Source: Laspinema palackyanum D2a (GTDB taxonomy: Bacteria > Cyanobacteriota > Cyanobacteriia > Cyanobacteriales > Laspinemataceae). From it: 64,000 bases of DNA. Location: NCBI GenBank assembly GCA_025370845.1, contig JAMXFF010000002.1:212342-276341 (forward strand). Reading direction: 5' to 3'. The translations under genes and the position numbers were made by a program. Within the stretch, counting starts at the first letter, position 1, and every line of letters starts with the position of its first letter. The notes beneath the pieces were generated by a model that saw only the letters and a program-made list of their open reading frames with translations, searched no databases and was not told the DNA's origin. Of the stretch, positions 54,273 through 63,812 are shown piece after piece.

Positions 54273-55298
54273 CTAATAGCGAATTCGGGGGTCGATATAA
54301 GCATTCAGCAAATCAATTCCAATGCTGGCAATCACCACAATCCCGGCAAAAAAGACCACAATTCCCTGAACTGTCGGATAATCCCGTAAGGAAATCGCCT
54401 CATAGAGTCGATTGGCTAATCCGGGCCAAGAAAAGGTCACTTCGGTTAAAATTGCTCCCCCTAAAAGTGCCGCTAAGGTCAATCCCATCACTGTAATCAC
54501 CGGAATCATAGCATTTTTTAAAGCATGAGCGATCGCAATTCGTGTTTCCGGTATCCCTCTTGCTCTCGCGGCTTCTACATAATCCGCTTGTAACGTTTGC
54601 TTCAAATTCACCCGAACAATGCGCTCAAAAATCCCACTAATTAGAATTCCCAGGGTCAAAGATGGTAGGGCCAAATAGTGCAAGGTGGTGAAAAAACTTC
54701 CCAGATTTCCACTGAACAAACTATCAATCAGGTACAGTCCTGTTGGTCCCGAAGGTGGGGTTTGGGTACTGGGAAAACGTGCGCCTACGGGAAACCACCC
54801 CAGTTGCACGCTAAAAATTAACTGCATAATCATCCCCACCCAAAATGCGGGTAGGGAATAGGTGATGATGCCAAACATCCGTCCTCCGACATCCCATCCG
54901 GTATTGGGATTAGAGGCGGAAATTACCCCCACGCCAATGCCGACAATGACGGCAACCGCCATACTCACCACGGCGATTTCTAAGGTAGCGGGGAAATATT
55001 GACCGACGATTTCCCAGACGGTTTGTCCTCGGGTGGTGAGGGATGTGCCTAAGTCTAACCGGAGCAAATCTCCCATGAAACGGATGTATTGTAACCACAA
55101 AGGCGCACCTAAGCCCAGTTGCTCACGCAACCGGATTTTTTCAATTTCTGGGGCTTTGGGGCCTAAAATTGCATCAATGGGGTCGCCTGGGGTGGCACGC
55201 AACAGCAAAAAGACTAAGGTGGCGATCGTCCATAACATCAAGGGTGCTAAGAGCAACCGCAGGAGAATATAGGATTGAAGCGCTTTGGAACGGGACAT
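54273..55298 (-). CDS. ABC transporter permease, DppB/OppB family
   Basis: 341-aa inner-membrane permease of peptide/nickel-type importers. ATG 55298 (MSRSKALQSYILLRLLLAP) is preferred over the upstream 55367, because family members begin shortly before the first membrane helix. Six transmembrane segments are visible. Motifs: FLLLRATPGDPIDAILG after the first helix, and the EAA loop YVEAARARGIPETRIAIAHALKNA near residue 230, which contacts the ATPase. It lies 90 bp after the binding-protein gene; the second permease and the ATPases are not in the window. Confidence 0.9.
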   Translation of the reverse strand: MSRSKALQSYILLRLLLAPLMLWTIATLVFLLLRATPGDPIDAILGPKAPEIEKIRLREQLGLGAPLWLQYIRFMGDLLRLDLGTSLTTRGQTVWEIVGQYFPATLEIAVVSMAVAVIVGIGVGVISASNPNTGWDVGGRMFGIITYSLPAFWVGMIMQLIFSVQLGWFPVGARFPSTQTPPSGPTGLYLIDSLFSGNLGSFFTTLHYLALPSLTLGILISGIFERIVRVNLKQTLQADYVEAARARGIPETRIAIAHALKNAMIPVITVMGLTLAALLGGAILTEVTFSWPGLANRLYEAISLRDYPTVQGIVVFFAGIVVIASIGIDLLNAYIDPRIRY

Positions 55299-55388
55299 GG
55301 GCGATATGTGAGATGCTAGGGTTGATGAGGGTCTGGAGGGATGAGAGGTTTTGGGAACCTCCGGCATCCCTCCATCCGGGGATGAACC

Positions 55389-57068
55389 TTATTTTTTCAA
55401 GGTCCAAAATGGCACGGCTTGAGTCGATTCCAGGGTCACACCTTGGATTCCCTGACGAGCAAAGAGATATTCTTTCCCTTGCCACAGGGGAATAAAGGGC
55501 ACATCTTCGACTAGAATCTGTTGGAGTTCGGTAAAAATTTGGCGGCGAGTTTCGGGGTTTTGTTCTTGACGTTCACGAGCAATTAATTGATTGACGCGAT
55601 CGCTATAGTAAAACGAACCCCACAATTTGGTTTCTCCTTCTTCACATCCGGTTTCAACAGACCCTTTCGCACAGGAAAGGAAAGGATTAATATAGTTATC
55701 CGGGTCGAAAAAGTCCGGCGTCCAATCTAGGATAAACATGGAATAAACCCCTTTATCCAAATTATTGTAAGCGGTGGCCGCTTCCACACTTTGCAGTTCG
55801 ATTTGAAGGGCTCCCCCTAATTCCTGTTCGGCTACGGCTTTGATGGTGGTGGCGGCATCGGCATTGGTCCGGAGATTGGACCGATACCAAAGCTGAAGTT
55901 GCAGGGGATTCTCGGGGGTGTAACCGGCTTGAGTGAGGAGTTGTTTGGCTTGGGCAAAATTGCCATCCCCATACGTCTCTTTAAAAACGGGCTGATAATA
56001 CCGTTCTAAGGTGGTCGGGATTAAGCTATAAAGCGGTTCCATTTGCCCCTGGAAAATCCGCTCTTGTAACTGGGGACGGTCGATGATGGAGGCGATCGCC
56101 TTTCGCACTTCCGGTTTTTTTAATGCCTCATCTTTCATATTCAAGGTTAAGACATAAATCCCATTACTACGATTAGAAATTACTTGCCACCCTTCGGACT
56201 CGGCTTGCTTTTCTAAACTGGTAATTTGATCCAGGTCTAATGTCCCGTAGGTGAGGTCCACCGCACCCCGACGGAAGGAGTTATAAACATTAGCAGGACT
56301 GGAAAACTGTTGAATATCAATGCCGGTATTGACCGGCTTTTCTCCCCAGTAATCCTCGAATACATCTAATTTGATGGAATCGGTTCCATAGCTGACTAAT
56401 TTATAAGGACCTGTTCCTACAAAGGTATCGGGTTTAAATTGACCCGCCCCAATTTGATAGGCAGTGGGAGAGACGGCGACTAAACCGGAAAAGGTTAACA
56501 AATCGGTAAAGGCAGCAAAGGGCTGTTTTAACTTAATGGTTAATTCAGACTCGCCGCTGGCTTGTATGGATTCAACGATATTGGATAATAAGGATGAAGG
56601 CGCACCCCCATTTTCCATGAATCGTTGCAGGGAAAATTTCATGGTTTCGGCATTGAAGGGAGTGCCGTCATGGTAAACTACCCCCGGACGCAGAGGAATG
56701 GTGTAGGTAACTCCATCGGCACTAATTTGGGGGAGTGCAGTGGCGAGTTGAGGTTTGAGGGTTGTGGTGCCGCTTTCGTAGGTGTAGAGGCGATCGCCTA
56801 GATTGTAGAGCAACATTCCTGCTGCATTTTCGTAGGCATCAGCAGGGTCGATGGTTCTAATTTTGGCGGTGGTGCCAATGGAGATCCGATTCGGGTCGTT
56901 ACTCTGGTTCATCCCGGCGCGATCGCCACAGCTAATCGCCAAAAGAGCGCAGATCGAAAACAATCCCACAAATTGAGCGAATTTGCGCCAGTGGCGACCT
57001 CCCATCATCCCACGGATGGATCCGGTAATACCGCGATAGTTTACTCCAGTTGTCTGATTCGGCTTCAA
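55389..57068 (-). CDS. ABC transporter substrate-binding lipoprotein, peptide family (SBP_bac_5)
   Basis: 559-aa family 5 solute-binding protein. It has a lipoprotein-like leader (FAQFVGLFSICALLAISCGD, candidate lipidated Cys near residue 47). The family body follows with KIRTIDPADAYENAAG, LRPGVVYHDGTPFNAETMKFSL, FVGTGPYKLVSYG, VRKAIASIIDRPQL and YYSDRVNQLI. The upstream 20 residues before the double Met at 57008 may not be translated. It presents a peptide or similar ligand to the downstream permease, with which it shares strand and close spacing. The ligand is unknown. Confidence 0.9.
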   Translation of the reverse strand: MKPNQTTGVNYRGITGSIRGMMGGRHWRKFAQFVGLFSICALLAISCGDRAGMNQSNDPNRISIGTTAKIRTIDPADAYENAAGMLLYNLGDRLYTYESGTTTLKPQLATALPQISADGVTYTIPLRPGVVYHDGTPFNAETMKFSLQRFMENGGAPSSLLSNIVESIQASGESELTIKLKQPFAAFTDLLTFSGLVAVSPTAYQIGAGQFKPDTFVGTGPYKLVSYGTDSIKLDVFEDYWGEKPVNTGIDIQQFSSPANVYNSFRRGAVDLTYGTLDLDQITSLEKQAESEGWQVISNRSNGIYVLTLNMKDEALKKPEVRKAIASIIDRPQLQERIFQGQMEPLYSLIPTTLERYYQPVFKETYGDGNFAQAKQLLTQAGYTPENPLQLQLWYRSNLRTNADAATTIKAVAEQELGGALQIELQSVEAATAYNNLDKGVYSMFILDWTPDFFDPDNYINPFLSCAKGSVETGCEEGETKLWGSFYYSDRVNQLIARERQEQNPETRRQIFTELQQILVEDVPFIPLWQGKEYLFARQGIQGVTLESTQAVPFWTLKK

Positions 57069-57362
57069 TTTTTTTTCCCCTACAATTGCTCAGCTTAAAT
57101 TGGCAAGTTTCTCAAGTGACAAAAGCGATCGCCCATTCGTTTATTTGCTTTCGGTCAGATTTAGGGGTTCACCGGACAAGTTCCGGGTTGCCAAACCCCT
57201 CCCCTTTGTGTTTTCACCTCTGAATCGACTTGAAGTTTAGCATGGATTCTACAATAAACTGGCAGGACAATTTTTGGCCCCCGATTACCCCCCCCATCGG
57301 AAAATCCAGGCAGCCTTCGGGCGGAAATATCCGGGTTTCTCCGGGAGATAGTGGCCCCTCGA
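57069..57362. other. 294-bp intergenic region
   Basis: Upstream of the binding-protein gene and downstream of the cyclase gene. No coding sequence is seen. C-rich tracts occur near 57190 and 57287; no clear terminator. Confidence 0.35.
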
Positions 57363-59315
57363 TTAACCCCGTTTCCCGCTTAGCCAATAGGTCAGCATTT
57401 CTCCTTTGCCTTTTACAGAAATGAGTCCCCGTTGTTCAAATTCAAATCGGTCTTTTAACCGTTCATAAACCGCCTCAGTTACCTGAATTTTCCCCGGTAA
57501 TCCGCTGGATTCCATTCTTGAAGCAGTATTAACCGTATCCCCCCATAAGTCATAGATGAATTTGCTCATGCCAATGACTCCCGCAATGGCCGGACCGATA
57601 TGAATTCCTATTCTTAGTTCAAAGGTTTGGCCCGTATGCTGATTTAACTGGGCTAATTCCCCTTGCATATCCAGGGCCATTTGAGCTACTTCAAAAATAG
57701 CATCGGCGCAGGGAACAGGTAATCCCCCGACGACCATATAGGCATCGCCAATGGTTTTAATTTTTTCTAAATTATGCTGTTTTGCTAACTTGTCAAACCG
57801 CGAAAAAATCTTATTTAACAATTCTAATAATTTTTTCGGTGTCCTATTGGCAGCAAACTCCGTAAATCCGACTAAATCAGCAAAGATAACACTCACTTCT
57901 TCAAAATGATCAGCAATGGGACTTTCGCCTTTTTGCAGACGAGTGGCAATCGGTTGGGGTAAAATATTCAGGAGTAGCGCTTCGGTTTGGTCTTGTTGAA
58001 ACTTGAGCGCTTCCTGGGCTAACTTGCGTTCCGTAATATCGGAAACAATGCCTTCATAATAGAGAATATTGCCATTGGAGTCTCTCACCGCGCGGGCTGT
58101 TTCAGAAATCCAAATAATGCTTTGGTCTTTACAATAGACCATTGATTCAAATCCGGAGACTGAATTTTTGGCAGCGATCGCCTCTATAAATTCTTGGCGG
58201 CGATCGGGATTGACATAGAGTTGCGTGTTGATATCTTTTAGACTCTGTTGCAATTCTTCCCCAGAAGCATACCCATAGATCTTCGCCAATGCCGGATTGA
58301 CACTCAAATACTCTCCCTCTACCGTGGATTGAAAAATCCCCGCTATGGCATTTTCTACGATACTGTGATACCGTTCTTCTGCTATTTTTAAGGCTTCTTC
58401 TGCTTGCTTGCGATCGCTAATATCTCGGGCCACCACAATCACCGTATCTTCCCGCACCGGCGACACCGCCGCAGAAAACCACATCGGTTGACCGCGATCC
58501 TTGAGACAATAATCGAAATGCAGCGTCTCTCTGCTCTCTAACACTTGACCAATAATATTCAACCAGATTTCTGCCGTCTCTGGGTCAAACAACTGTTCAA
58601 TCGTTTGACCCACGATGTCGGAATCCGGCTGATATAAACGCATCCAATTACTGGGTAAAATATCCAGATTGCCAATATTCCCTTCAGAGATGCTAATTAA
58701 GGCGATAATATCAGTCATGGCCTCAAAAACTGCCCGCATTTTCTCCTCAGCGGAGCGCAGTTTTCCCTCTAATAATTTTCTTTCATTAATTTCCCCTTGG
58801 AGTTGCAGATTTTGATGAGCCAGGAGTTGAGTCTTTTCTTGAAGTTGCTTTTGGAGCGCCCGTTGAGAGAGATGGGTTTCTAGCCGCGCCAGAATTTCCT
58901 CCATTTGGAACGGTTTGCTGATGTAGTCAATTCCCCCGGATTTAAAGGCTTTGGCTTTATCAAATCCTTCCGTTAGCGCACTTAAAAAAATAATGGGAAT
59001 ATCCTTAGTCTGAGGATTATCTTTCAATTTTTGACAGACTTCATACCCATCCATCTCTGGCATCATGATGTCCAGAAAAATTAGGTCTGGCTGTTTAAGC
59101 TCGACAAACTGCAAGGCTAAAGAACCATTAGTTACGGCTCTAACGTTATAGTTATTTCTTCTTAATAAATTTACCAATAATTTCAAATTATTGGGTACAT
59201 CATCTACGACTAATATATCGGCTTTACATCCTGAATTATCTTGAGAATTCATTCGGTTAATTTCTGATGCACCTTGTTCGCCCATAGTATCTACTGAAAT
59301 AAGATGTTGTCTCAA
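57363..59315 (-). CDS. receiver-PAS-PAS-adenylate cyclase
   Basis: 650-aa cytoplasmic signalling protein. Order: receiver (about 30-150, ILVVDDVPNNLKLLV, LIFLDIMMPEMDGYE, ISKPFQMEEI), a coiled coil (about 155-195), two PAS domains (about 190-310 and 320-440), and a class III cyclase (about 470-645) with VIFADLVGFTEF, NLEKIKTIGDAYMVVGG and YDLWGDTVNTASRMES. The Lys in EKIKTIGD and the Asp in YDLWGD are the adenylate-specifying pair, so cAMP is the expected product. Met at 59283 is an alternative start. The partner kinase is not obvious nearby. Confidence 0.9.
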   Translation of the reverse strand: MRQHLISVDTMGEQGASEINRMNSQDNSGCKADILVVDDVPNNLKLLVNLLRRNNYNVRAVTNGSLALQFVELKQPDLIFLDIMMPEMDGYEVCQKLKDNPQTKDIPIIFLSALTEGFDKAKAFKSGGIDYISKPFQMEEILARLETHLSQRALQKQLQEKTQLLAHQNLQLQGEINERKLLEGKLRSAEEKMRAVFEAMTDIIALISISEGNIGNLDILPSNWMRLYQPDSDIVGQTIEQLFDPETAEIWLNIIGQVLESRETLHFDYCLKDRGQPMWFSAAVSPVREDTVIVVARDISDRKQAEEALKIAEERYHSIVENAIAGIFQSTVEGEYLSVNPALAKIYGYASGEELQQSLKDINTQLYVNPDRRQEFIEAIAAKNSVSGFESMVYCKDQSIIWISETARAVRDSNGNILYYEGIVSDITERKLAQEALKFQQDQTEALLLNILPQPIATRLQKGESPIADHFEEVSVIFADLVGFTEFAANRTPKKLLELLNKIFSRFDKLAKQHNLEKIKTIGDAYMVVGGLPVPCADAIFEVAQMALDMQGELAQLNQHTGQTFELRIGIHIGPAIAGVIGMSKFIYDLWGDTVNTASRMESSGLPGKIQVTEAVYERLKDRFEFEQRGLISVKGKGEMLTYWLSGKRG

Positions 59316-60256
59316 TCATTTAATTTGCTTTTCAGACTGCTAAAATCTTAAAAAGATTCCCCTGACTTTGGGGAGTTCAACCCCTTGACCCATTACCCGG
59401 AAACTCTCGAACATCGCCGGTTTAACCCTAGGAACCCCACGGTCCCCCCAAAGGAGCAAACCCGAAGCGACTCTCCCAGGATAATAGCGCTCATGGCGAA
59501 TCTACTCCAGCCGGACTTACCCATTGCCTTGCTCCCAGGGGCAGTGCATGAAAGGCTCCTATCATATCGGATTGACATCCCTCTGAAGATCATAAGTTCT
59601 GTCGGTGGTTTCCAGAGGATATCTGCATATCACTTTACTATAGAGCGCTTTAATGATTTGTAAAATTTTTAATCCTTGATATTACCTCTCTCAACCCCTC
59701 GAAGTATCACGGATTACCTATTCGCTATCTGCGATTTTAAGATTACCACAGGTGTAGCGATGAGTTTTATTCATTTATTCCCCTATCCAACCTGTTGAGC
59801 AATGGCTCATCTCCACCTATTATCATCCATATTTATTGGGCAACCTCAACTCAATCAGCCGATGTTTTAAGCTCTATTTGGGATGATTCTGTTCCTAGGC
59901 AATCATCTCAGGGGTAATACGATTGGACGGGACAACGCCCAGGCGAAAGATTAATGCGATCGCCTCGGGATCGAGCCGATTATGCTCCCTGGGAGTAGCC
60001 CGGACGAGAGAGCTTTGAAGTTGCCAATCCTCAGTCTCAACCGGACCCAGAGGATAAATTCCTCTAGCCACCCGTCTGAGGAGAAAAGCAGCGATCGCCT
60101 TCTAAATTTACTACTCTATCTATATCTTAAGGCTGATGTATGTAGGCACAATCCCTTGATAACCTTAACTCAGATAAGGGAGGCCGAGAGGGTCCAAGAC
60201 CTGCAACCCCCCATTCTTCCCATCCAATGGAAATTTTAGACCAGGAGAACCATAAT
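59316..60256. other. 941-bp intergenic region
   Basis: Two open frames (92 codons at 59385, 85 codons at 59982) have no recognisable domain, and I do not call them genes. No tRNA, terminator or repeat family was recognised. AGGAGAACC at 60243-60251 is a strong ribosome site for the following gene. Confidence 0.35.
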
Positions 60257-60613
60257 ATGCCGTCTATCAGCTTAAAATTACCGACTTTGCGTCCGCTACG
60301 CTTTTTGCTGGCCGTCTGTGTGTCTGCCCTACTCTTTTTCACCAGTGCCTTCCCTGCTTATGCAACGACGAGCAGCCCGACGAAAGGTGAAGATCAGATG
60401 CTAAAGATTGAGAAGAAATCCCTAGAGGCGATCGGAGATGATCCTTATACCCTAAAAGATGAGATCGATGAAACGAATCCAGGTTTGAATGGCGTTCAAG
60501 GGGCTGCAGATCAAGATAAAATGATCTCCCCACAAGATGCCAAAGCCGATGGTGCAACCTCGTTTATCGATCAGGTTAAGAACTCAGTTGAAAACATCAC
60601 GGGTAAAGATTAA
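60257..60613 (+). CDS. small secreted protein of unknown function
   Basis: 118 aa from ATG 60257, chosen because AGGAG lies 9 nt upstream and the protein then starts directly with a signal peptide (about 1-38, FLLAVCVSALLFFTSAFPAYA with AYA as likely cleavage site). The mature part is about 80 residues, polar and acidic, with DDPYTLKDEIDETNPGLNGVQGAADQDKM and VKNSVENITGKD, predicted mostly disordered or helical. Similar small exported proteins in cyanobacteria are sometimes annotated as stress- or cold-induced, but I cannot assign a function. A strong terminator follows. Confidence 0.72.
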   Translation: MPSISLKLPTLRPLRFLLAVCVSALLFFTSAFPAYATTSSPTKGEDQMLKIEKKSLEAIGDDPYTLKDEIDETNPGLNGVQGAADQDKMISPQDAKADGATSFIDQVKNSVENITGKD

Positions 60614-60663
60614 TCTCTAAGGGAACTTTAAAAAATAAAATCTTCTAGTAGAGATCCCCCCAA

Positions 60664-60690
60664 CCCCCCTTAACAAGGGGGGCTTTTTCT
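60664..60690 (+). terminator. Rho-independent terminator
   Basis: CCCCCCTT and AAGGGGGG pair around AAC, followed by CTTTTTCT. It lies 50 bp after the small secreted protein gene. Confidence 0.85.
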
Positions 60691-60877
60691 ATTTTGCCTA
60701 ATCTCTAATGCAGAACTTTTTATTAGGGAAATCCCTAAGCCGGATTGGGGTAGAAAACATTCCCAAAAATACCAAGTTAGTCCACAGTAAACTAGGGTGA
60801 GTTAGTCCCTCAAGGAGTTAATAGGGAGTCGCCATCCAAGGCAATGGCGTCACTTAACGGAATTTAGAATGTGGGAG

Positions 60878-61378
60878 TTAGCCACAACTGCCAAAGTCGC
60901 AGTCGCAACTCGAACAATCCAGGGCGCTATCTTCCAGGGGACTACAGTCGCTGCAAGTAATTCCACCACAACAATCCAACAGGTTTAGGCACTCTAGGCT
61001 GTCCGTACAGGCATCGCAACCGACTCCTGGGGTCAATTCAGTACAGGCACAATCTTGGACCCGGTTGGGACTGGAACGTTTGGGCTTTTTTTGAGGTTGG
61101 GTGGTGGCACAAACTTGGGAGCGCAGAATGTGATGAGCTTCCTTGCAGGCAGCAAATCGGTGTTGCGATAAGGCGATCGCCTCGGATAAGCCCCTTTGAG
61201 CGATAGCGGTTTTGATGTATTGAGAACAGGAGTCCCCACCGTAGAGGATTCGATGAGCGCAGGAAAAGCCTTTATGGGGGGAGAGGTGTTTTTGATAGCC
61301 GCTAATCGAGGCGATCGCGATTAATCTTAACAGTCGTGAATCCATTAACAGCCGCGCATCCAGTCCATTCGAGTTCAT
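60878..61378 (-). CDS. YidD-like protein with cysteine-rich C-terminal tail
   Basis: 166 aa. Residues about 18-85 match YidD (membrane protein insertion efficiency factor): ISGYQKHLSPHKGFSCAHRI, CSQYIKTAIAQRGLSEAI and a final Cys in RFAACKEAHHIL. YidD is normally 70-90 aa and assists YidC-dependent insertion at the inner membrane. Here a tail of about 80 residues follows, with a basic Pro/Lys linker and a last segment of about 57 residues holding 13 cysteines (CACTELTPGVGCDACT, DCCGGITCSDC, DCSSCDCDFGSCG). The tail could bind metal or form disulfides (inference). Met 61345 is an alternative start. Confidence 0.78.
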   Translation of the reverse strand: MNSNGLDARLLMDSRLLRLIAIASISGYQKHLSPHKGFSCAHRILYGGDSCSQYIKTAIAQRGLSEAIALSQHRFAACKEAHHILRSQVCATTQPQKKPKRSSPNRVQDCACTELTPGVGCDACTDSLECLNLLDCCGGITCSDCSPLEDSALDCSSCDCDFGSCG

Positions 61379-61585
61379 GTTGCCCCAGGGAAGATGGCCC
61401 TTATTTTAACTCCAAGTTTATTCTTTTACCCAGACTAAATTCCAGCATCCGCCAACCCGGGCCAATTATGTCGAAATATTAAGCTATGTTTCATTTTCTT
61501 CACATATAGGGGGTAAATCTGATAAACAGGGAGTCTTCCGTGATACGATTGCTTTCCGTAACCGTGACAGATAGGGAGAACTTCT

Positions 61586-62806
61586 TTGGCACTACGGGTT
61601 GCTGTTGTTGGATCGGGACCGGCTGGTTCCTCTGCTGCCGAAACGCTTGCAAAAGCAGGGATTGAGACCTACCTGTTTGAGCGCAAGCTGGATAATGCGA
61701 AGCCTTGTGGCGGGGCCATACCCTTATGTATGGTGAGCGAGTTTGATTTACCCGATCACATCATTGATCGTCGGGTGAGAAAAATGAAAATGATCTCCCC
61801 GTCGAATATCGAAGTCGATATCAATTTAGAAAAACAAGAAGAATATATTGGGATGTGTCGCCGGGAAATCCTCGATGGATTCCTGCGCGATCGCGCTGAA
61901 AAATTAGGCGCAAACCTGATTAACGGCACCGTTCACAAACTGGATATTCCCTCAAACAATACGGATCCTTATGTCCTGCACTATGCCGACCATTCGGACG
62001 GCAGCGTGGCCGGGGTCCAAAAAACCCTAAAAGTGGATATGGTCATTGGGGCTGACGGTGCGAACTCTCGTGTCGCCAAAGCCATTGATGCCGGGGACTA
62101 TAACTACGCGATCGCCTTCCAAGAGCGGATTCGCCTCCCGGAAGACAAAATGGCCTATTACAATGACCTCGCAGAAATGTATGTGGGAACCGACGTTTCC
62201 CCAGACTTCTATGCCTGGGTCTTCCCCAAATATGATCATGTCGCCGTGGGAACCGGCACCATGAAAGTCAACCAAGCTTTAATCAAAAAGCTGCAAGCTG
62301 GCATTCGGACCCGCGCCGCCAAACGGCTAGAAGGGGGCGAAATCATCAAAGTGGAAGCCCACCCGATTCCGGAACATCCGCGTCCGCGTCGAGTGGTCGG
62401 TCGCGTCGCCCTCGTCGGAGATGCCGCAGGTACCGTCACCAAATCATCTGGGGAAGGGATTTACTTTGCAGCCAAATCCGCTCGGATGTGCGCCGAAACC
62501 ATCGTCGAGTTTTCCGAAGGTGGGACCCGCGTTCCCACTGAAGAAGAACTGAAAATTTACCTGAAGCGTTGGGATAAGAAATACGGCATCACTTATGCGG
62601 TACTGGATATCCTCCAACGGGTGTTCTATCGCACCGATGCCACTCGCGAAGCCTTTGTGGAAATGTGTGCTGATATGGATGTTCAGCGCATGACGTTTGA
62701 CAGCTATCTGTATAAAACCGTCGTTCCCGCCAATCCTTTCGTGCAGATGAAGATTACCGCGAAAACGATTGGTAGTTTGCTCCGGGGTAACGCCTTGGCC
62801 CCCTAG
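61586..62806 (+). CDS. chlP: geranylgeranyl reductase
   Basis: 406-aa flavoprotein that reduces geranylgeranyl groups to phytyl for chlorophyll a, tocopherol and phylloquinone. TTG start at 61586 with AGGGAGAA upstream; the protein begins directly with the FAD-binding VAVVGSGPAGSSAAETLAKAG. Other signatures are CGGAIPLCMVSEFDLP, VIGADGANSRVAKAI, VALVGDAAGTVTKSSGEGIYFA and the C-terminal FDSYLYKTVVPANPFVQMK. Length and motifs are typical for cyanobacterial ChlP. Single gene. Confidence 0.95.
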   Translation: MALRVAVVGSGPAGSSAAETLAKAGIETYLFERKLDNAKPCGGAIPLCMVSEFDLPDHIIDRRVRKMKMISPSNIEVDINLEKQEEYIGMCRREILDGFLRDRAEKLGANLINGTVHKLDIPSNNTDPYVLHYADHSDGSVAGVQKTLKVDMVIGADGANSRVAKAIDAGDYNYAIAFQERIRLPEDKMAYYNDLAEMYVGTDVSPDFYAWVFPKYDHVAVGTGTMKVNQALIKKLQAGIRTRAAKRLEGGEIIKVEAHPIPEHPRPRRVVGRVALVGDAAGTVTKSSGEGIYFAAKSARMCAETIVEFSEGGTRVPTEEELKIYLKRWDKKYGITYAVLDILQRVFYRTDATREAFVEMCADMDVQRMTFDSYLYKTVVPANPFVQMKITAKTIGSLLRGNALAP

Positions 62807-63077
62807 AACCACCCAGAACAGGATCCAGCTACAGCCGATAAATCGGGAAAGTTGGATTCTGTTTGGAGTCTTCCTGAAGCTGATCCGGGCGATCAGTCAT
62901 TCGGGAAATTGTTAGAAAGAGCGCTCTCCCGCGACATTAAGCAGTTTGGGGGAGCGTTTTTCTATGGAATCCTGAATCACCCTGAACACAGAGCAGTTTC
63001 ACCCCACAGGGTAGAACTTCAGGGAGTTCAAAAAGCCGAAACTCCCCATCCGGTTCTTCCTTTTTTGTGGGATGAGA

Positions 63078-63812
63078 CTATACGGCTTGTTGGTTTTCAT
63101 TAGCCGGTGCAGTGCTCGGTAATTCTAAGCAATAACCGGCACCATAAACCGTTTTAATGTAGCGAGGATGTCGAGGATCGGGTTCGAGTTTCGTCCTTAG
63201 ATGTCTAACATGAACCCGAATTGTTTCGATATCATCATCCGGGTCATATCCCCATACTTCTTTGAGAATTTCACTGGGAGAGACGGTTTGACCGTGACGT
63301 TGCAACAGGCAGTGCAACAGTTCAAATTCCAGGTGAGTTAGCTTGACGGTGCGATCGAACCAAATGGCTTCAAACCGTTCGGGGACGAGGGTTAGGGGTC
63401 CATAGTTGAGAATCTCCGCGTGTTTGGCAGCCTGGGGAATGCGATCGGTGCGTCGCAACAAGGCTCTCACCCGTGCAAGCATTTCTTCAACTTCAAAGGG
63501 TTTAGTCAGGTAATCATCAGCACCTGCATTGAAACCTTCGACCTTATCATGGGTTTGACCTAAAGCTGTCAGCATCAGGACGGGTATATCGGCAGTGCGT
63601 TCATCACGCCGAAGCCGTTGACATACTGTGAATCCATCCACCCGAGGCAGCATCAGATCGAGCATGATTAAATCGGGGATCAGTTGCAGTGCAAGCGCTT
63701 GACCTTTGATGCCATCTTCGGCTTGACTGACTTCATAGCCAGCCATCTCCAGATTGACGGCGACTAATTCCGAGATTGCAGGGTCATCGTCAATGACGAG
63801 TATCCGGGGCAT
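63078..63812 (-). CDS. rpaA: OmpR-family response regulator RpaA
   Basis: 244-aa two-domain regulator. The receiver (1-120) has acidic pocket IDDDP, phospho-acceptor Asp near residue 52 ([13 protein letters not shown]) and [20 protein letters not shown]. The winged-helix DNA-binding domain (about 145-235) has [37 protein letters not shown] and [34 protein letters not shown] and [11 protein letters not shown] match RpaA, the clock output regulator that also affects phycobilisome coupling, rather than RpaB. The segment 62807-63077, which includes an 83-codon open frame, shows no gene I support. Confidence 0.93.
   Translation of the reverse strand: MPRILVIDDDPAISELVAVNLEMAGYEVSQAEDGIKGQALALQLIPDLIMLDLMLPRVDGFTVCQRLRRDERTADIPVLMLTALGQTHDKVEGFNAGADDYLTKPFEVEEMLARVRALLRRTDRIPQAAKHAEILNYGPLTLVPERFEAIWFDRTVKLTHLEFELLHCLLQRHGQTVSPSEILKEVWGYDPDDDIETIRVHVRHLRTKLEPDPRHPRYIKTVYGAGYCLELPSTAPANENQQAV

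Noticed and set aside
59385-60239. Open frames of 92 and 85 codons
   Set aside because: No domain, poor coding character and no ribosome site; ordinary chance frames in a long spacer.
62852-63103. 83-codon frame between chlP and rpaA
   Set aside because: Overlaps the rpaA 3' end and has no recognisable domain.
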